A stretch of DNA of 9,434 nt from Tichowtungia sp964398915 (GTDB lineage Bacteria > Verrucomicrobiota > Kiritimatiellia > Kiritimatiellales > Tichowtungiaceae): NCBI GenBank assembly GCA_964398915.1, contig CAYNOR010000042.1, positions 1 through 9,434 on the forward strand. The letters run 5' to 3'. Within the stretch, counting starts at the first letter, position 1, and every line of letters starts with the position of its first letter. Made by a program: the position numbers and the translations under genes. A model generated the notes under the pieces. The model ran no database searches. It was not told where the DNA came from and saw only the letters and a program-made list of their open reading frames with translations. Shown here one piece after another: positions 1 to 6,377 of the stretch.

Positions 1-1
1 T

Positions 2-82
2 GTCGTGGTCATGGACAACCTCAGAACGCATTATGATGCGGAAGCGCTCCTTCTAGAGCATTTAACGATTGAAAAACCGTAA
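2..82 (+). pseudogene. IS630-type transposase fragment with DN motif
   Basis: The frame is open from the window edge and reads VVVMDNLRTHYDAEALL, then a short unrelated-looking tail, then TAA at 80-82. A hydrophobic strand followed by MDNLxTH is the usual setting of the second catalytic Asp in IS630/Tc1-type DDE transposases. A normal protein would continue for roughly another hundred residues to the third acidic residue, so the C-terminus is missing. It lies in opposite orientation to the transposase at 140-936, and its content starts about where that one breaks off. It may be the end of a second copy entering from the left or a rearranged piece of the same copy. The family call is by motif only. 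Confidence 0.5.
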
Positions 83-139
83 AGATGGTTTAATGTCTCC
101 GTATGAGCATTGCAACAGAGCAGACTCGTCGGCGAGCCA

Positions 140-936
140 TTAACGATCGTCCAGCAGTTCCTTTATGAATTGAGCCCAGTCGGTTTTACTGCGGTGGTCT
201 GTGACTTTAACCTGCCGTCTTCCTGCCAGCGGTTCGACATCGATGAAAATACTGGCGACTCCGTTCCGTACATATTCGTCATCCATTAAAACGGGATATC
301 CGGGAATGGCGGGAAGCGGCGTTCGAACTTCTCCTATAAGCTGGATGCTCGATTCATCCATGCAAACCACAGGAAAATCCTTATTGTACGGGCGGGAATA
401 CACATCCAGCACATCTTCCATCGCAGCAACGAAAGCCGCATTTTCCAGAGGTGGGATCTTCCAGTATTTGCTCAGGTGAGGCTTAAGTTCATTTTTTTTA
501 GCGTGTTACAAACCGTCATGGCTGAAACGCTCTCTGCAATTTGTAGCGCGACGACCTTTTCGGCCAAAAGGCGTATGGTCCATCTGGATTTCCCTTCCGG
601 CGGCGCAGAGCAGGCCAGAGCCAAAAGTTGAGCTTCGAATTTCCCGTCAAATCTGATTTCCCGGGGAGGCGTTTCTCGTTTTTTTCTTTCAATCGCTTCG
701 GCCAGCCCTTCTTCAACGAATCGTTTTTTTAGTTTTTCAAGGCTGCGACTCGTTGTGCCAAGGGCTTCGGCGACCGACGCGACAGCCCATGTGTTCTGGG
801 CGTGTTCTCCCTGATCGAGCAGAAGCAACGCTCGGGCATATAGAACCGTTCGAACCGCCAGTTTTCCTTTTGACGAAAGTTCCGTCAGGTCATCTCTTTC
901 TTCCTGAGTCAGTGTGACTCTGTATCGTTTTGTCAT
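140..936 (-). pseudogene. IS630-family transposase, two frames, truncated
   Basis: The DNA-binding and partial catalytic parts of an IS630-family DDE transposase. The first frame (936 to stop at 472, 154 aa) carries an N-terminal helix-turn-helix region (SVAEALGTTSRSLEKLKKRF, about 53-72). Near its end the match continues in the -1 frame: after NTLKK the other frame gives NELKPHLSKYWKIPP and then runs to the stop at 140-142. The second frame contains CMDESS, the first catalytic Asp, and VKVTDHRSKTDWAQFIKELL, which normally leads into the second Asp motif. Joined by one -1 shift the product would be 265 aa, against about 340 for the family, and would lack the second Asp and the Glu. It is therefore probably inactive. 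The ATG at 934-936 follows a perfect AAGGAGG, so the start is secure. Confidence 0.8.
493..499 (-). other. A_AAA_AAA slippery heptamer (-1 frameshift site)
   Basis: On the minus strand the transposase reads CTA AAA AAA ATG in the first frame, inside a run of eight A (492-499). This is the classic X_XXY_YYZ arrangement for -1 slippage. A single -1 shift here joins the helix-turn-helix frame to the DDE frame without loss of family sequence. I see no strong downstream stem or upstream Shine-Dalgarno-like stimulator. A decay mutation in the A run is an alternative explanation. Confidence 0.6.
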
Positions 937-941
937 TGCGT

Positions 942-948
942 CCTCCTT
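942..948 (-). promoter_or_regulatory. Strong Shine-Dalgarno of the transposase
   Basis: On the minus strand AAGGAGG lies five bases before the ATG at 936-934. It fixes the transposase start and shows that the divergent plus-strand reading frame entering this region is not the natural 5' end of the PEP-CTERM gene. Confidence 0.7.
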
Positions 949-974
949 GTGTTGGAAAACGATATCAAATAGAT

Positions 975-1000
975 GTAAAATGCGAAGCTTTAAGTTTTAC
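975..1000. repeat. Short inverted repeat at probable IS border
   Basis: GTAAAA at 975-980 is mirrored by TTTTAC at 995-1000 around an AT-rich centre containing AAGCTT. It sits between the transposase leader and the first convincing PEP-CTERM coding sequence, where the outer end of the IS is expected. It may be part of the terminal repeat, but the opposite end of the element is not available for comparison. Confidence 0.3.
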
Positions 1001-1333
1001 GATGTACTAGCTTGGGGTACTGATAGCGCGCCGAGCGCTACGACTGCCACAGGGGATCGCTTCGCACTTGTTGCGGGGATGGGTTACTTCGCGACTTCCA
1101 CCAATTATGTTTCGGGCTCGGAACTTTATTCAACAGCTACTTGGGCGGGCTCTACATTTGAAAATCTAGGGCTTACGCAAGCAAGCTATACATATACCTG
1201 GGGAAGCGGAGATCATGCGGATTCTATAACGGTTAACGTTGTTCCCGAACCGGCCAGCGCGATGATGCTGATCTTTGGCGCGGGAGTCGGCATAGCTATT
1301 CATCGTGTACGCCGTTCGGCGATGCGCCGTTAA
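980..1333 (+). pseudogene. PEP-CTERM sorting-domain protein, 5'-truncated
   Basis: The C-terminal part of an exported surface protein. The last 30 residues have the PEP-CTERM layout: VPEP, a hydrophobic stretch (ASAMMLIFGAGVGIAI), then a basic tail (HRVRRSAMRR). This is the signal cut and anchored by an exosortase. Before it lies the LGLTQASYTYTWGSG...ADS segment often found directly upstream of PEP in such proteins. No signal peptide is present. The only upstream Met codons (980, and 914 inside the IS) have no ribosome-binding site, so the true 5' part appears to have been removed, most likely by the adjacent IS630 element. The exact junction is uncertain. It is followed by its own terminator at 1361. 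No exosortase gene is in the window. Confidence 0.75.
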
Positions 1334-1360
1334 GATTTAGCTTTTTCACCTTAACGCTCC

Positions 1361-1387
1361 GCCCCGGAATTCCGGGGCAGATTTTTT
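1361..1387 (+). terminator. Intrinsic terminator after the PEP-CTERM gene
   Basis: A perfect palindrome, GCCCCGGAATTCCGGGGC (1361-1378), is followed after AGA by six T (1382-1387), 27 bases downstream of the PEP-CTERM stop. It is a textbook rho-independent terminator on the plus strand. On the minus strand no U tract follows. Confidence 0.8.
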
Positions 1388-1420
1388 GTGGCCGCGATCC
1401 ATGACCGGCGGGAAAAGAGA

Positions 1421-1510
1421 AACCCACCCCGCCGTTCCGGCACCCCTCCGCCGGAGGGGATCTTTTCATTCCCCTCCACGGGAGGGGTGGCCGCAGGCCG
1501 GGGTGGGGTT
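1421..1510. repeat. Long GC-rich inverted repeat between convergent genes
   Basis: The left arm (1421-1460) begins AACCCACCCCG and ends CCGGAGGGGA. The right arm (1470-1510) begins TCCCCTCCACGGGAGGGG and ends CGGGGTGGGGTT. The arms pair nearly throughout with a nine-base loop (TCTTTTCAT), and each arm also contains a small inner hairpin (CCCTCCGCCGGAGGGG and CCCCTCCACGGGAGGGG). It looks like a dispersed palindromic intergenic element rather than a simple terminator, though it could stop transcription of yihY from the right. No gene is evident in 1388-1533. Confidence 0.75.
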
Positions 1511-1533
1511 GCGGCATCTCAACCGGTAATTCT

Positions 1534-2829
1534 CTAAAAGTTCTTGAGAACTTCTTTTTCCAATGTTTGGAAACTGGCGGATGTGATTTTTCCAAACATG
1601 GGGAAATCGTCTTTCATGCCGAGTTCGTTCGGGTCGGCGCCTTCGTTGAGGATGGCGTCGGCGATGGCGCGGGCGGAAATGTCGGCCGGGTCGCGGAGCA
1701 GGGTGTAGCAGCCCTGCTGTTCGGCGGCTTCGGCGACGAGTCCGGTTCTAGCCAGAATGGCGATGACATCGTTAATCAGCCGGACGGGAACGCGGTTGGC
1801 TGTGCCGTAGGCGACGGTATCAAACGGGCCGTTGCCGGATTCGAAGGCGGCGGTGATTTTTTTCATGAGGGCGAAGGCGAGGCAGAGGCGGGCGCGGGCG
1901 CTGGGATTAACCGCGAGCCGTTCACGGGCATAGGTTCCGGCGTTCTGGATGGAGAAGGCGACTTCCGCACCCAGCAGCATGATCTGCCAGCTGATTTGAA
2001 CCCAGGAGAGGAAGAGCGGAATGGCGGCGAGGGTTCCGTACGTTTTGTTGGCGCTTGTGGCGAGGACTCCCAGTTTAATGATGGCCAGCTGGAAAAGTAC
2101 GGTCAGTACCGCGCTGACGAACGCGCCGGTGAAGGCGGCTGAGAATTTGACTTTGGTGTTCGGCATGACGATGTAGATGAGGGTGAAGGTGAGCGCCATG
2201 ATGACAACCGGGATGAGGCTCAGCGCGAAACTCAACAGCGGCCCCATCCAGGTCAGTTTTGCGGCAACCCCCATAATCACGGGCATCCCGGCGTTGGAGA
2301 TGAGCAGCAGAATCGGTGCAACAACCATGATGACGATGTAATTACGAACCTTGTCGAGCAACGGGCGCGGAGTTTTGACGCCCCAGACGATATTAAAGGT
2401 GTCTTCAATGCTGCTGAGCATTTTAATGGCCGCCCAAAGGAAGAAAACGACACCGATTGAACCGAGCGCTCCGGCGCTGGCGGACCCGACGGTGGTGAGA
2501 ATGGTTTTGACCGCGTCTTGAAAAGCCGGCGGCATATCGGCGGTTCTCTCCAGCAGCATTCCGCTGGCCTGTTCAAAGCCGAAGCCTTTGGCGATGGCGA
2601 AGAGGATGACGAGCAGCGGAACCATGGCCATCACGGTGGTGAAGGTTAGGGACGAGGCGTGGATCGGGCATTTGTCCTCTTTGAAGCCTTTGAGCACCAG
2701 CATAACAACGCGCAGAAATTTCAGTCCGCAGCGGCGCGCTTTGGTAAGGGCGTCCGGTTCGAGATCCCAGAGATCGTGGTCGATAAAGTGTTTTGTTTTT
2801 CCGACGAATCCGGCTGGCTTGCTGTTCAT
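1534..2829 (-). CDS. yihY: YihY/BrkB-family inner membrane protein
   Basis: A 431-residue integral membrane protein of the YihY/virulence factor BrkB family, whose role is still unsettled; older ribonuclease BN labels are considered wrong. After a soluble N-terminus come about six membrane segments, near 62-82, 122-140, 161-182, 198-222, 229-252 and 266-292. The family signature lies in the last of these: NKTYGTLAAIPLFLSW followed by LLGAEVAF (261-292). Residues 300-431 form a soluble C-terminal extension with the look of a winged-helix domain (FDTVAYGTANRVPVRLINDVIAILARTGLV), as in the longer family members. The start is supported by AAGGAG eight bases upstream. It is transcribed alone and diverges from the gene at 2953. 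The palindrome at 1557 falls in its last codons. Confidence 0.85.
   Translation of the reverse strand: MNSKPAGFVGKTKHFIDHDLWDLEPDALTKARRCGLKFLRVVMLVLKGFKEDKCPIHASSLTFTTVMAMVPLLVILFAIAKGFGFEQASGMLLERTADMPPAFQDAVKTILTTVGSASAGALGSIGVVFFLWAAIKMLSSIEDTFNIVWGVKTPRPLLDKVRNYIVIMVVAPILLLISNAGMPVIMGVAAKLTWMGPLLSFALSLIPVVIMALTFTLIYIVMPNTKVKFSAAFTGAFVSAVLTVLFQLAIIKLGVLATSANKTYGTLAAIPLFLSWVQISWQIMLLGAEVAFSIQNAGTYARERLAVNPSARARLCLAFALMKKITAAFESGNGPFDTVAYGTANRVPVRLINDVIAILARTGLVAEAAEQQGCYTLLRDPADISARAIADAILNEGADPNELGMKDDFPMFGKITSASFQTLEKEVLKNF
1557..1573. repeat. TTTCCAA-N3-TTGGAAA palindrome, copy 1
   Basis: A perfect 7-3-7 palindrome (TTTCCAATGTTTGGAAA) lying inside the last codons of yihY, where it encodes the F-Q-T-L-E stretch. 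The same architecture recurs at 6924, 7468 and 8957. Because this copy is coding it could be coincidental. Confidence 0.5.
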
Positions 2830-2868
2830 AGATCAGCTCCTTGTTTGGTGCGCCGAGCATAAGCCGTC

Positions 2869-2888
2869 CGGGTTTGAAATAAAACCCG
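2869..2888. repeat. Short inverted repeat in divergent promoter region
   Basis: CGGGTTT (2869-2875) and AAACCCG (2882-2888) form a perfect seven-base-pair stem with a six-base loop. It lies between the divergent yihY start (2829) and the gene at 2953. No U tract follows on either strand, so an operator or a transcript leader hairpin is more likely than a terminator. Function unknown. Confidence 0.35.
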
Positions 2889-2952
2889 AAAAGAGGATTT
2901 CCCCGTGCGGGCTTCTATGGCTTAATCCCCGCTCATTTAGAAAGGAACCCCT

Positions 2953-3324
2953 ATGAGCACCGAACCCGAAAAACTGAGCGATGTCAAAATGGACACGGCT
3001 AATCTCTACCGCGAAGAATCCTATACCGATCTCAAAACCGGCGGCCTCCGCAAGCTGGTTCCGGTCAAACTCGACGGCTCCGAAGATACTTCCCGTAACG
3101 CGATTTTCAGCGGCCACACCCAGCTGATGAGTCCGCACGGACCGCTTCCGCTGCAAGGTGCGATTGAAGCTAAAAATCTTGAAGAGGCCGTTGCGAAATT
3201 CCCGCAGGCGATGGAAGATGCGATGAACCGGATGATCGAAGAGGCTCAGCAGTATCAGCGCGAGCAGGCCAATAAGATCATTACGCCTGCCGATCTGAAG
3301 AAACAAAGCGGGTTGATTATCTAA
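2953..3324 (+). CDS. Small conserved cytoplasmic protein, unknown function
   Basis: A 123-residue soluble protein with no signal peptide or membrane segment. The middle region reads like a compact domain: RKLVPVKLDGSEDTSRN (33-49), FSGHTQLMSPHGPLPLQ (52-68), then an amphipathic, charge-rich helix IEAKNLEEAVAKFPQAMEDAMNR continuing through EEAQQYQREQ (71-104). I recall similar short hypothetical proteins from PVC bacteria and deltaproteobacteria, but cannot give a domain name. The helical C-terminal half suggests self-association or partner binding; this is inference. The start is supported by AAAGGA upstream of ATG. It is a single gene, divergent from yihY and convergent with the lipid cluster. 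Codon use matches its neighbours. Confidence 0.75.
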   Translation: MSTEPEKLSDVKMDTANLYREESYTDLKTGGLRKLVPVKLDGSEDTSRNAIFSGHTQLMSPHGPLPLQGAIEAKNLEEAVAKFPQAMEDAMNRMIEEAQQYQREQANKIITPADLKKQSGLII

Positions 3325-3340
3325 GCGGGCCTGCGGTTCA

Positions 3341-3442
3341 GTCCAAAGTCAAAGGTCTGAAAGTCCAAGGTCGAAGAATGCAGTGTCAGGATGGGTCCGA
3401 TTCCCGACTTTCGACTTTTTGACCTTTAGACATTTCGACGTC
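3341..3442. repeat. Opposed GTC-phased heptad arrays
   Basis: Five heptads of the form GTCNAAR run on the plus strand at 3341-3376 (GTCCAAA, GTCAAAG, GTCTGAA, then after one extra base GTCCAAG, GTCGAAG). A matching set runs on the minus strand (GTCGAAA at 3439-3433, GTCTAAA at 3431-3425, GTCAAAA at 3423-3417, GTCGAAA at 3415-3409, GTCGGGA at 3408-3402). The two arrays can fold into one long imperfect hairpin, followed on the plus strand by six T (3443-3448), so it may end transcription of the 2953 gene. The right array overlaps coding sequence of the minus-strand gene at 3386. Confidence 0.7.
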
Positions 3443-4147
3443 TTTTTTCCCTTCTTGCAGATGCTCGGCGAGCAGATTGTCGAGTTTCAGTCCGGTGAGA
3501 TGGGTGAGCGTTTTCATCAGTGCAATCAGCACCAGAATCATCACGGTCATGCTGGGAAGCATGACGACGATATAGCTCAGACCGGTCATCTTTCCGATCT
3601 CGGCGGCGAAGGCCTCGGTGCCCGGCTCACTTTTCAGGATAATTTTCGCCAGCGTGTAGTTGAGCGCCGACGAAAGAAACATCGATGAAGCAAATCCCCA
3701 CGTCAGACCGACCAGCCGTTTCTCAAATTTGGCTTCATTGCCTTGTTCGCGTAGCTTTTCATGCAGCAGCGGCACGTTGAAAAGCTTTTCGTTCATCAGA
3801 ATTTTTTTAATGAGCGGGTAGGGCGTCTTCAGGGAAATGATAATCGCCAGCCCGATAATGAGTGGAATCGCCGCTTCCTTGATGGCGATCCATTGCGGCG
3901 GCAGTTTCAGAATGCCGAACACGCCAGTCAGCAGAACGCTGACAATCCCGATGATCGAAACAAAGTCGGCGCGCCGCTCTTTAATCAGCGTGTGGATTCC
4001 GTAGCCGATCGGGAGAATCAGTGCGGCGACCAAACCCCAGACCGGACCGAGATATTTGTCTTTGCTCAGATACGTCAGGATGACGACAGGGATGACGACG
4101 TTCAGCATAATGCTGATCATCGGGTTTTCTTCTTTGGGTTTGGTCAT
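3386..4147 (-). CDS. VC0807-like multi-spanning membrane protein
   Basis: A 253-residue membrane protein resembling the family annotated as VC0807-like, whose function is unknown. About six hydrophobic segments lie near 10-27, 32-52, 62-80, 88-106, 148-168 and 188-212. Conserved-looking stretches are KENP near the start, LGPVWGLVAALILPIGYG (33-50), QWIAIKEAAIPLIIGL (85-100) and GTEAFAAEIGKMTGLSY (176-192). The start at 4147 is preferred over an in-frame ATG at 4204: it follows AAAGGA closely, whereas the longer form would overlap the preceding DUF3047 gene by 40 bases. Only 17 bases separate it from that gene's stop, so it is probably the last gene of the lipid operon. The final 20 residues (DVEMSKGQKVESRESDPS and neighbours) are encoded by heptad repeat DNA and are probably not part of the ancestral fold. 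Confidence 0.75.
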   Translation of the reverse strand: MTKPKEENPMISIMLNVVIPVVILTYLSKDKYLGPVWGLVAALILPIGYGIHTLIKERRADFVSIIGIVSVLLTGVFGILKLPPQWIAIKEAAIPLIIGLAIIISLKTPYPLIKKILMNEKLFNVPLLHEKLREQGNEAKFEKRLVGLTWGFASSMFLSSALNYTLAKIILKSEPGTEAFAAEIGKMTGLSYIVVMLPSMTVMILVLIALMKTLTHLTGLKLDNLLAEHLQEGKKDVEMSKGQKVESRESDPS

Positions 4148-4164
4148 GGCGTCCTTTCGATCCT

Positions 4165-4836
4165 TCAGGGTGTTTGGGTGGGTGGCGCGACAAATTCTAT
4201 CCAATCCAGCTGAGCCTCGCTTCGGGAGTCCGTGTATTGACTGTTGCAGGAAATTCCAAGGCCGATCTGGTCGGGAATGTCGCCAAAGGTCTTTTTAAAA
4301 TCCTCGGCGACATTCCGTTCCTCTATAAAGAAAGTCTCCCCGTCTGCATGGATCTCATTGCGCAGGGAGAACCATTTAACGGAAAACAGGTTGGCGTACC
4401 GCACGGTGCCTTCGGCGCCGACGGGGGTTTTTGTTTCCCAGCGGTAAGCAATGGATTGCTGCCGGATTCTGGTGCCGGAGCTGATGTAAAGACCGATGAC
4501 CTGATCGTCTTTTTTAGGGTCGCGTCCATCGGCTCCCGGCGGAAGAACGGTGGCGCGCCAGCGCCAGCGGATGATCGGAGTTTTTTTTAAATCGACGGGT
4601 AGCGGATAACTCGACAGTAAAGAGGCGCTGGCATTTTCGGAGGATGCTGACAGCCAGCGTTGTCCGGGTTGTGACGGATTGTCCTGAGGCTCGAAAACGG
4701 AAGCTTTGGTAAACGGTTTGCCTTGCACACTCCAGTCGGAAGGAATGGTATGAAAGGTGATGCGCTGAGCGGAGCCGGTGCCGGTGAGCCAGAGCATGAC
4801 AGCCCCGCAGATTAAAAAGGTTCCGGACGTTTTCAT
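4165..4836 (-). CDS. DUF3047 exported protein
   Basis: A 223-residue secreted protein of the DUF3047 family, function unknown. Residues 1-23 are a signal peptide with a hydrophobic core and a GSA|QR cleavage context, so it should act in the periplasm. The mature part has a tryptophan-rich beta-sandwich look. Its recognisable family segments are ASLLSSYPLPVDLKKTP (72-87), IIRWRWRATVLPPGADGR (88-105) with KKDDQVIGLYIS (108-119), and near the C-terminus DQIGLGISCNSQYTDSRSEAQ, typically followed by the closing strand DWIEF. The start lies only seven bases after the pssA stop, and no clear Shine-Dalgarno is visible, suggesting translational coupling. The position after psd-pssA hints at an envelope or lipid-related role; this is inference. 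Confidence 0.8.
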   Translation of the reverse strand: MKTSGTFLICGAVMLWLTGTGSAQRITFHTIPSDWSVQGKPFTKASVFEPQDNPSQPGQRWLSASSENASASLLSSYPLPVDLKKTPIIRWRWRATVLPPGADGRDPKKDDQVIGLYISSGTRIRQQSIAYRWETKTPVGAEGTVRYANLFSVKWFSLRNEIHADGETFFIEERNVAEDFKKTFGDIPDQIGLGISCNSQYTDSRSEAQLDWIEFVAPPTQTP

Positions 4837-4843
4837 GTCCGGG

Positions 4844-5701
4844 CTATGACCGCCGCGACCGCTTTCTACCGAACGGAAAGAACAGGAACGCCAGCATGGG
4901 GCGTCCGGCCCGTTTGCGCACCAGCAGTTCGGCCAGCGGGGCGACGAGGAAATAGATATAGGCCCAGATCACCATGGCGGTTAAACGGAACATCGCAATG
5001 GAGCCGATTACAACGCAAACAAAAACAAAGCTAAGTATGCGCGGTTCGCCGGAGACACAGCGGCGCACATGCGGGTAAGGAACGTCACTCACCATCAGCA
5101 GACCGGTGAGAAAGGCGTACCCCAGCGAGAAATAGAAAAGCAGATGCGGGCCGAAATCAAGCTGCGGCAGGAGAAGTCCGGCGCTGTAAATCATACTGGC
5201 GGCCGCTGGCGAAGGAAGCCCGAGGAAGCACCCGTCATCTTTTTTGGTCGTGGTCAGCAGGGTGTTGTAGCGTGCCAGCCGCCACATCGTGCAGCTGAGA
5301 TAAAACAGGGCCACGGCCCAGATCAGCAGAGTCGCCGCCGCGGAGGCATCAGGACTGTTGCGTTTGATGAAGACAAAAACAGTAACCGCCGGGGCGACGC
5401 CAAACGAAATGGCATCCGCCAGAGAGTCCAAGTTGGCACCGTGCAGACTTTTGGCATTCAGCAGCCGGGCGGCCAGTCCGTCGAGCGTATCAAACAGCAT
5501 AGCCCCCAGCAGAAACCAGACGCAGGCCTCGGGGAACGGTTCGCCGCGCACATAGCTGGCGATCGCATAGACAATCGATGCGAATCCGCAGAAAGCGTTG
5601 CACAGCGTGATCAGGCTGGGAATTGGATTGAACTGTTTCTCCGCTTCGCCGGCTATGGAATTTTCATCATTCATCATAACTATGGAATCAGGTTTCGACA
5701 T
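4844..5701 (-). CDS. pssA: CDP-diacylglycerol-serine O-phosphatidyltransferase
   Basis: Transfers the phosphatidyl group from CDP-diacylglycerol to L-serine, giving phosphatidylserine and CMP in the inner membrane. The complete CDP-alcohol phosphatidyltransferase signature is present: D71, D74-G75, A78-R79, G88, D92 and D96 (DTLDGLAAR...GANLDSLAD), which binds the metal ions and CDP. NPIPSLITLCNAFCGFAS (25-42) and the later SFGVAPAV and GLPSPAAASM segments are typical of type II (membrane) PssA enzymes. About seven or eight hydrophobic segments follow, and the C-terminus is basic. The 285-residue length is normal. The start at 5701 overlaps the end of psd by 14 bases and lacks a strong ribosome-binding site, so translation is probably coupled. 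ATG codons at residues 9-10 are an alternative. Confidence 0.93.
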   Translation of the reverse strand: MSKPDSIVMMNDENSIAGEAEKQFNPIPSLITLCNAFCGFASIVYAIASYVRGEPFPEACVWFLLGAMLFDTLDGLAARLLNAKSLHGANLDSLADAISFGVAPAVTVFVFIKRNSPDASAAATLLIWAVALFYLSCTMWRLARYNTLLTTTKKDDGCFLGLPSPAAASMIYSAGLLLPQLDFGPHLLFYFSLGYAFLTGLLMVSDVPYPHVRRCVSGEPRILSFVFVCVVIGSIAMFRLTAMVIWAYIYFLVAPLAELLVRKRAGRPMLAFLFFPFGRKRSRRS

Positions 5702-6377
5702 AACCCATGAGGGTCGTTCCGGACCGGACCTTGTCCCCGATCTGAACCCGGACGGTTATGCCGCTTTCGGGGGGGAAATACAACTCGGTACGTGAGCCAA
5801 ACTTGATCATCCCGTAAATCTCGCCTTTTTGCAAAACAGCGCCCGGTTGCGGAACGCAGACGATCCGGCGGGCAATTGCTCCTGAAACCTGCCGGATGGC
5901 GACCGGAAACAGTTTTCCACCTGCCGAGCCTATGCCGGCCATTACCAGCGATTCGTTTTCCTTCGAGCAGCGTTTATCGCGGGCATCCAGAAACCGGCCT
6001 TCTTTATATTTCCGGTATTTCACTTCCATGTCGCACGGTGCGCGGTTCACATGGACATCCAGCACCGACAGAAAAATGCCGATACGCGTCAGCTTCTGCC
6101 CTGCAAAGAGTTCAATCCCATGGTCTTCAACGGTTTCGATATCGCGGACCACACCGTCGGCCGGCGAAACCAGAGCGTTCGGATCGGCAATAATTTTGCG
6201 AACCGGAACCCGGAAAAATGCGGCTACAGCCAGCCAGAGCAACCAGGTGAGGCCGATCAGCACCTTTCCGGTTACCGGGCAGACGGTTTCTGCCAGCCAG
6301 AGCCACACCAGTGACAGCAGCAGCGCAATCACCGCTCCGCCCAGCCATTCCCGTAATCCATGTTTTGTCAGTCGCAT
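5688..6377 (-). CDS. psd: Phosphatidylserine decarboxylase, short form
   Basis: Decarboxylates phosphatidylserine to phosphatidylethanolamine, the step after PssA. At 229 residues it matches the short (archaeal-type/PSD-A) form. Two N-terminal membrane segments (about 11-30 and 38-56) anchor it. SPADG with D74 and DVHVNRAP with H109 carry the Asp-His pair used in self-cleavage. G194-S195 in IKFGSR is the predicted self-processing site, giving a large beta chain and a short alpha chain whose Ser becomes the pyruvoyl cofactor; the short form uses this GS in place of LGST. The start is supported by AGGAA nine bases upstream. It overlaps the upstream DUF2062 gene by 10 bases and pssA by 14, so the three are surely one operon. 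Confidence 0.93.
   Translation of the reverse strand: MRLTKHGLREWLGGAVIALLLSLVWLWLAETVCPVTGKVLIGLTWLLWLAVAAFFRVPVRKIIADPNALVSPADGVVRDIETVEDHGIELFAGQKLTRIGIFLSVLDVHVNRAPCDMEVKYRKYKEGRFLDARDKRCSKENESLVMAGIGSAGGKLFPVAIRQVSGAIARRIVCVPQPGAVLQKGEIYGMIKFGSRTELYFPPESGITVRVQIGDKVRSGTTLMGYVET

Larger units (their letters stand above)
1..1000. mobile_element. IS630-family insertion sequence remnants
   Basis: This segment holds pieces of IS630-type transposase on both strands: a long minus-strand part at 140-936 and a plus-strand scrap at 2-82. The minus-strand part carries the helix-turn-helix region and the first half of the DDE domain, and the scrap carries a DN(L)xTH motif typical of the second catalytic Asp. 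The left border lies outside the window. The right border is inferred to lie between about 960 and 1000, where transposase leader sequence gives way to a truncated PEP-CTERM gene. I could not prove a terminal inverted repeat pair or the TA target duplication usual for the family, because the left end is not intact. Confidence 0.6.

Noticed and set aside
914..979. Upstream extension of the PEP-CTERM frame to an ATG at 914
   Set aside because: These codons are the antisense of the transposase start and its Shine-Dalgarno; the residues do not resemble a signal peptide.
1567..2142. 191-residue plus-strand reading frame inside yihY
   Set aside because: Antisense to a well-supported membrane protein; the product is Gly/Glu/Asp-rich low-complexity typical of a shadow frame in GC-rich DNA and has no ribosome-binding site.
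3761..4213. 150-residue plus-strand frame opposite the VC0807-like gene
   Set aside because: His/Asp/Asn-rich composition is the antisense of hydrophobic membrane codons; no independent support.
5069..5710. 213-residue plus-strand frame opposite pssA
   Set aside because: PssA has all catalytic residues; the antisense product is Gln/Arg-rich with no recognisable domain.
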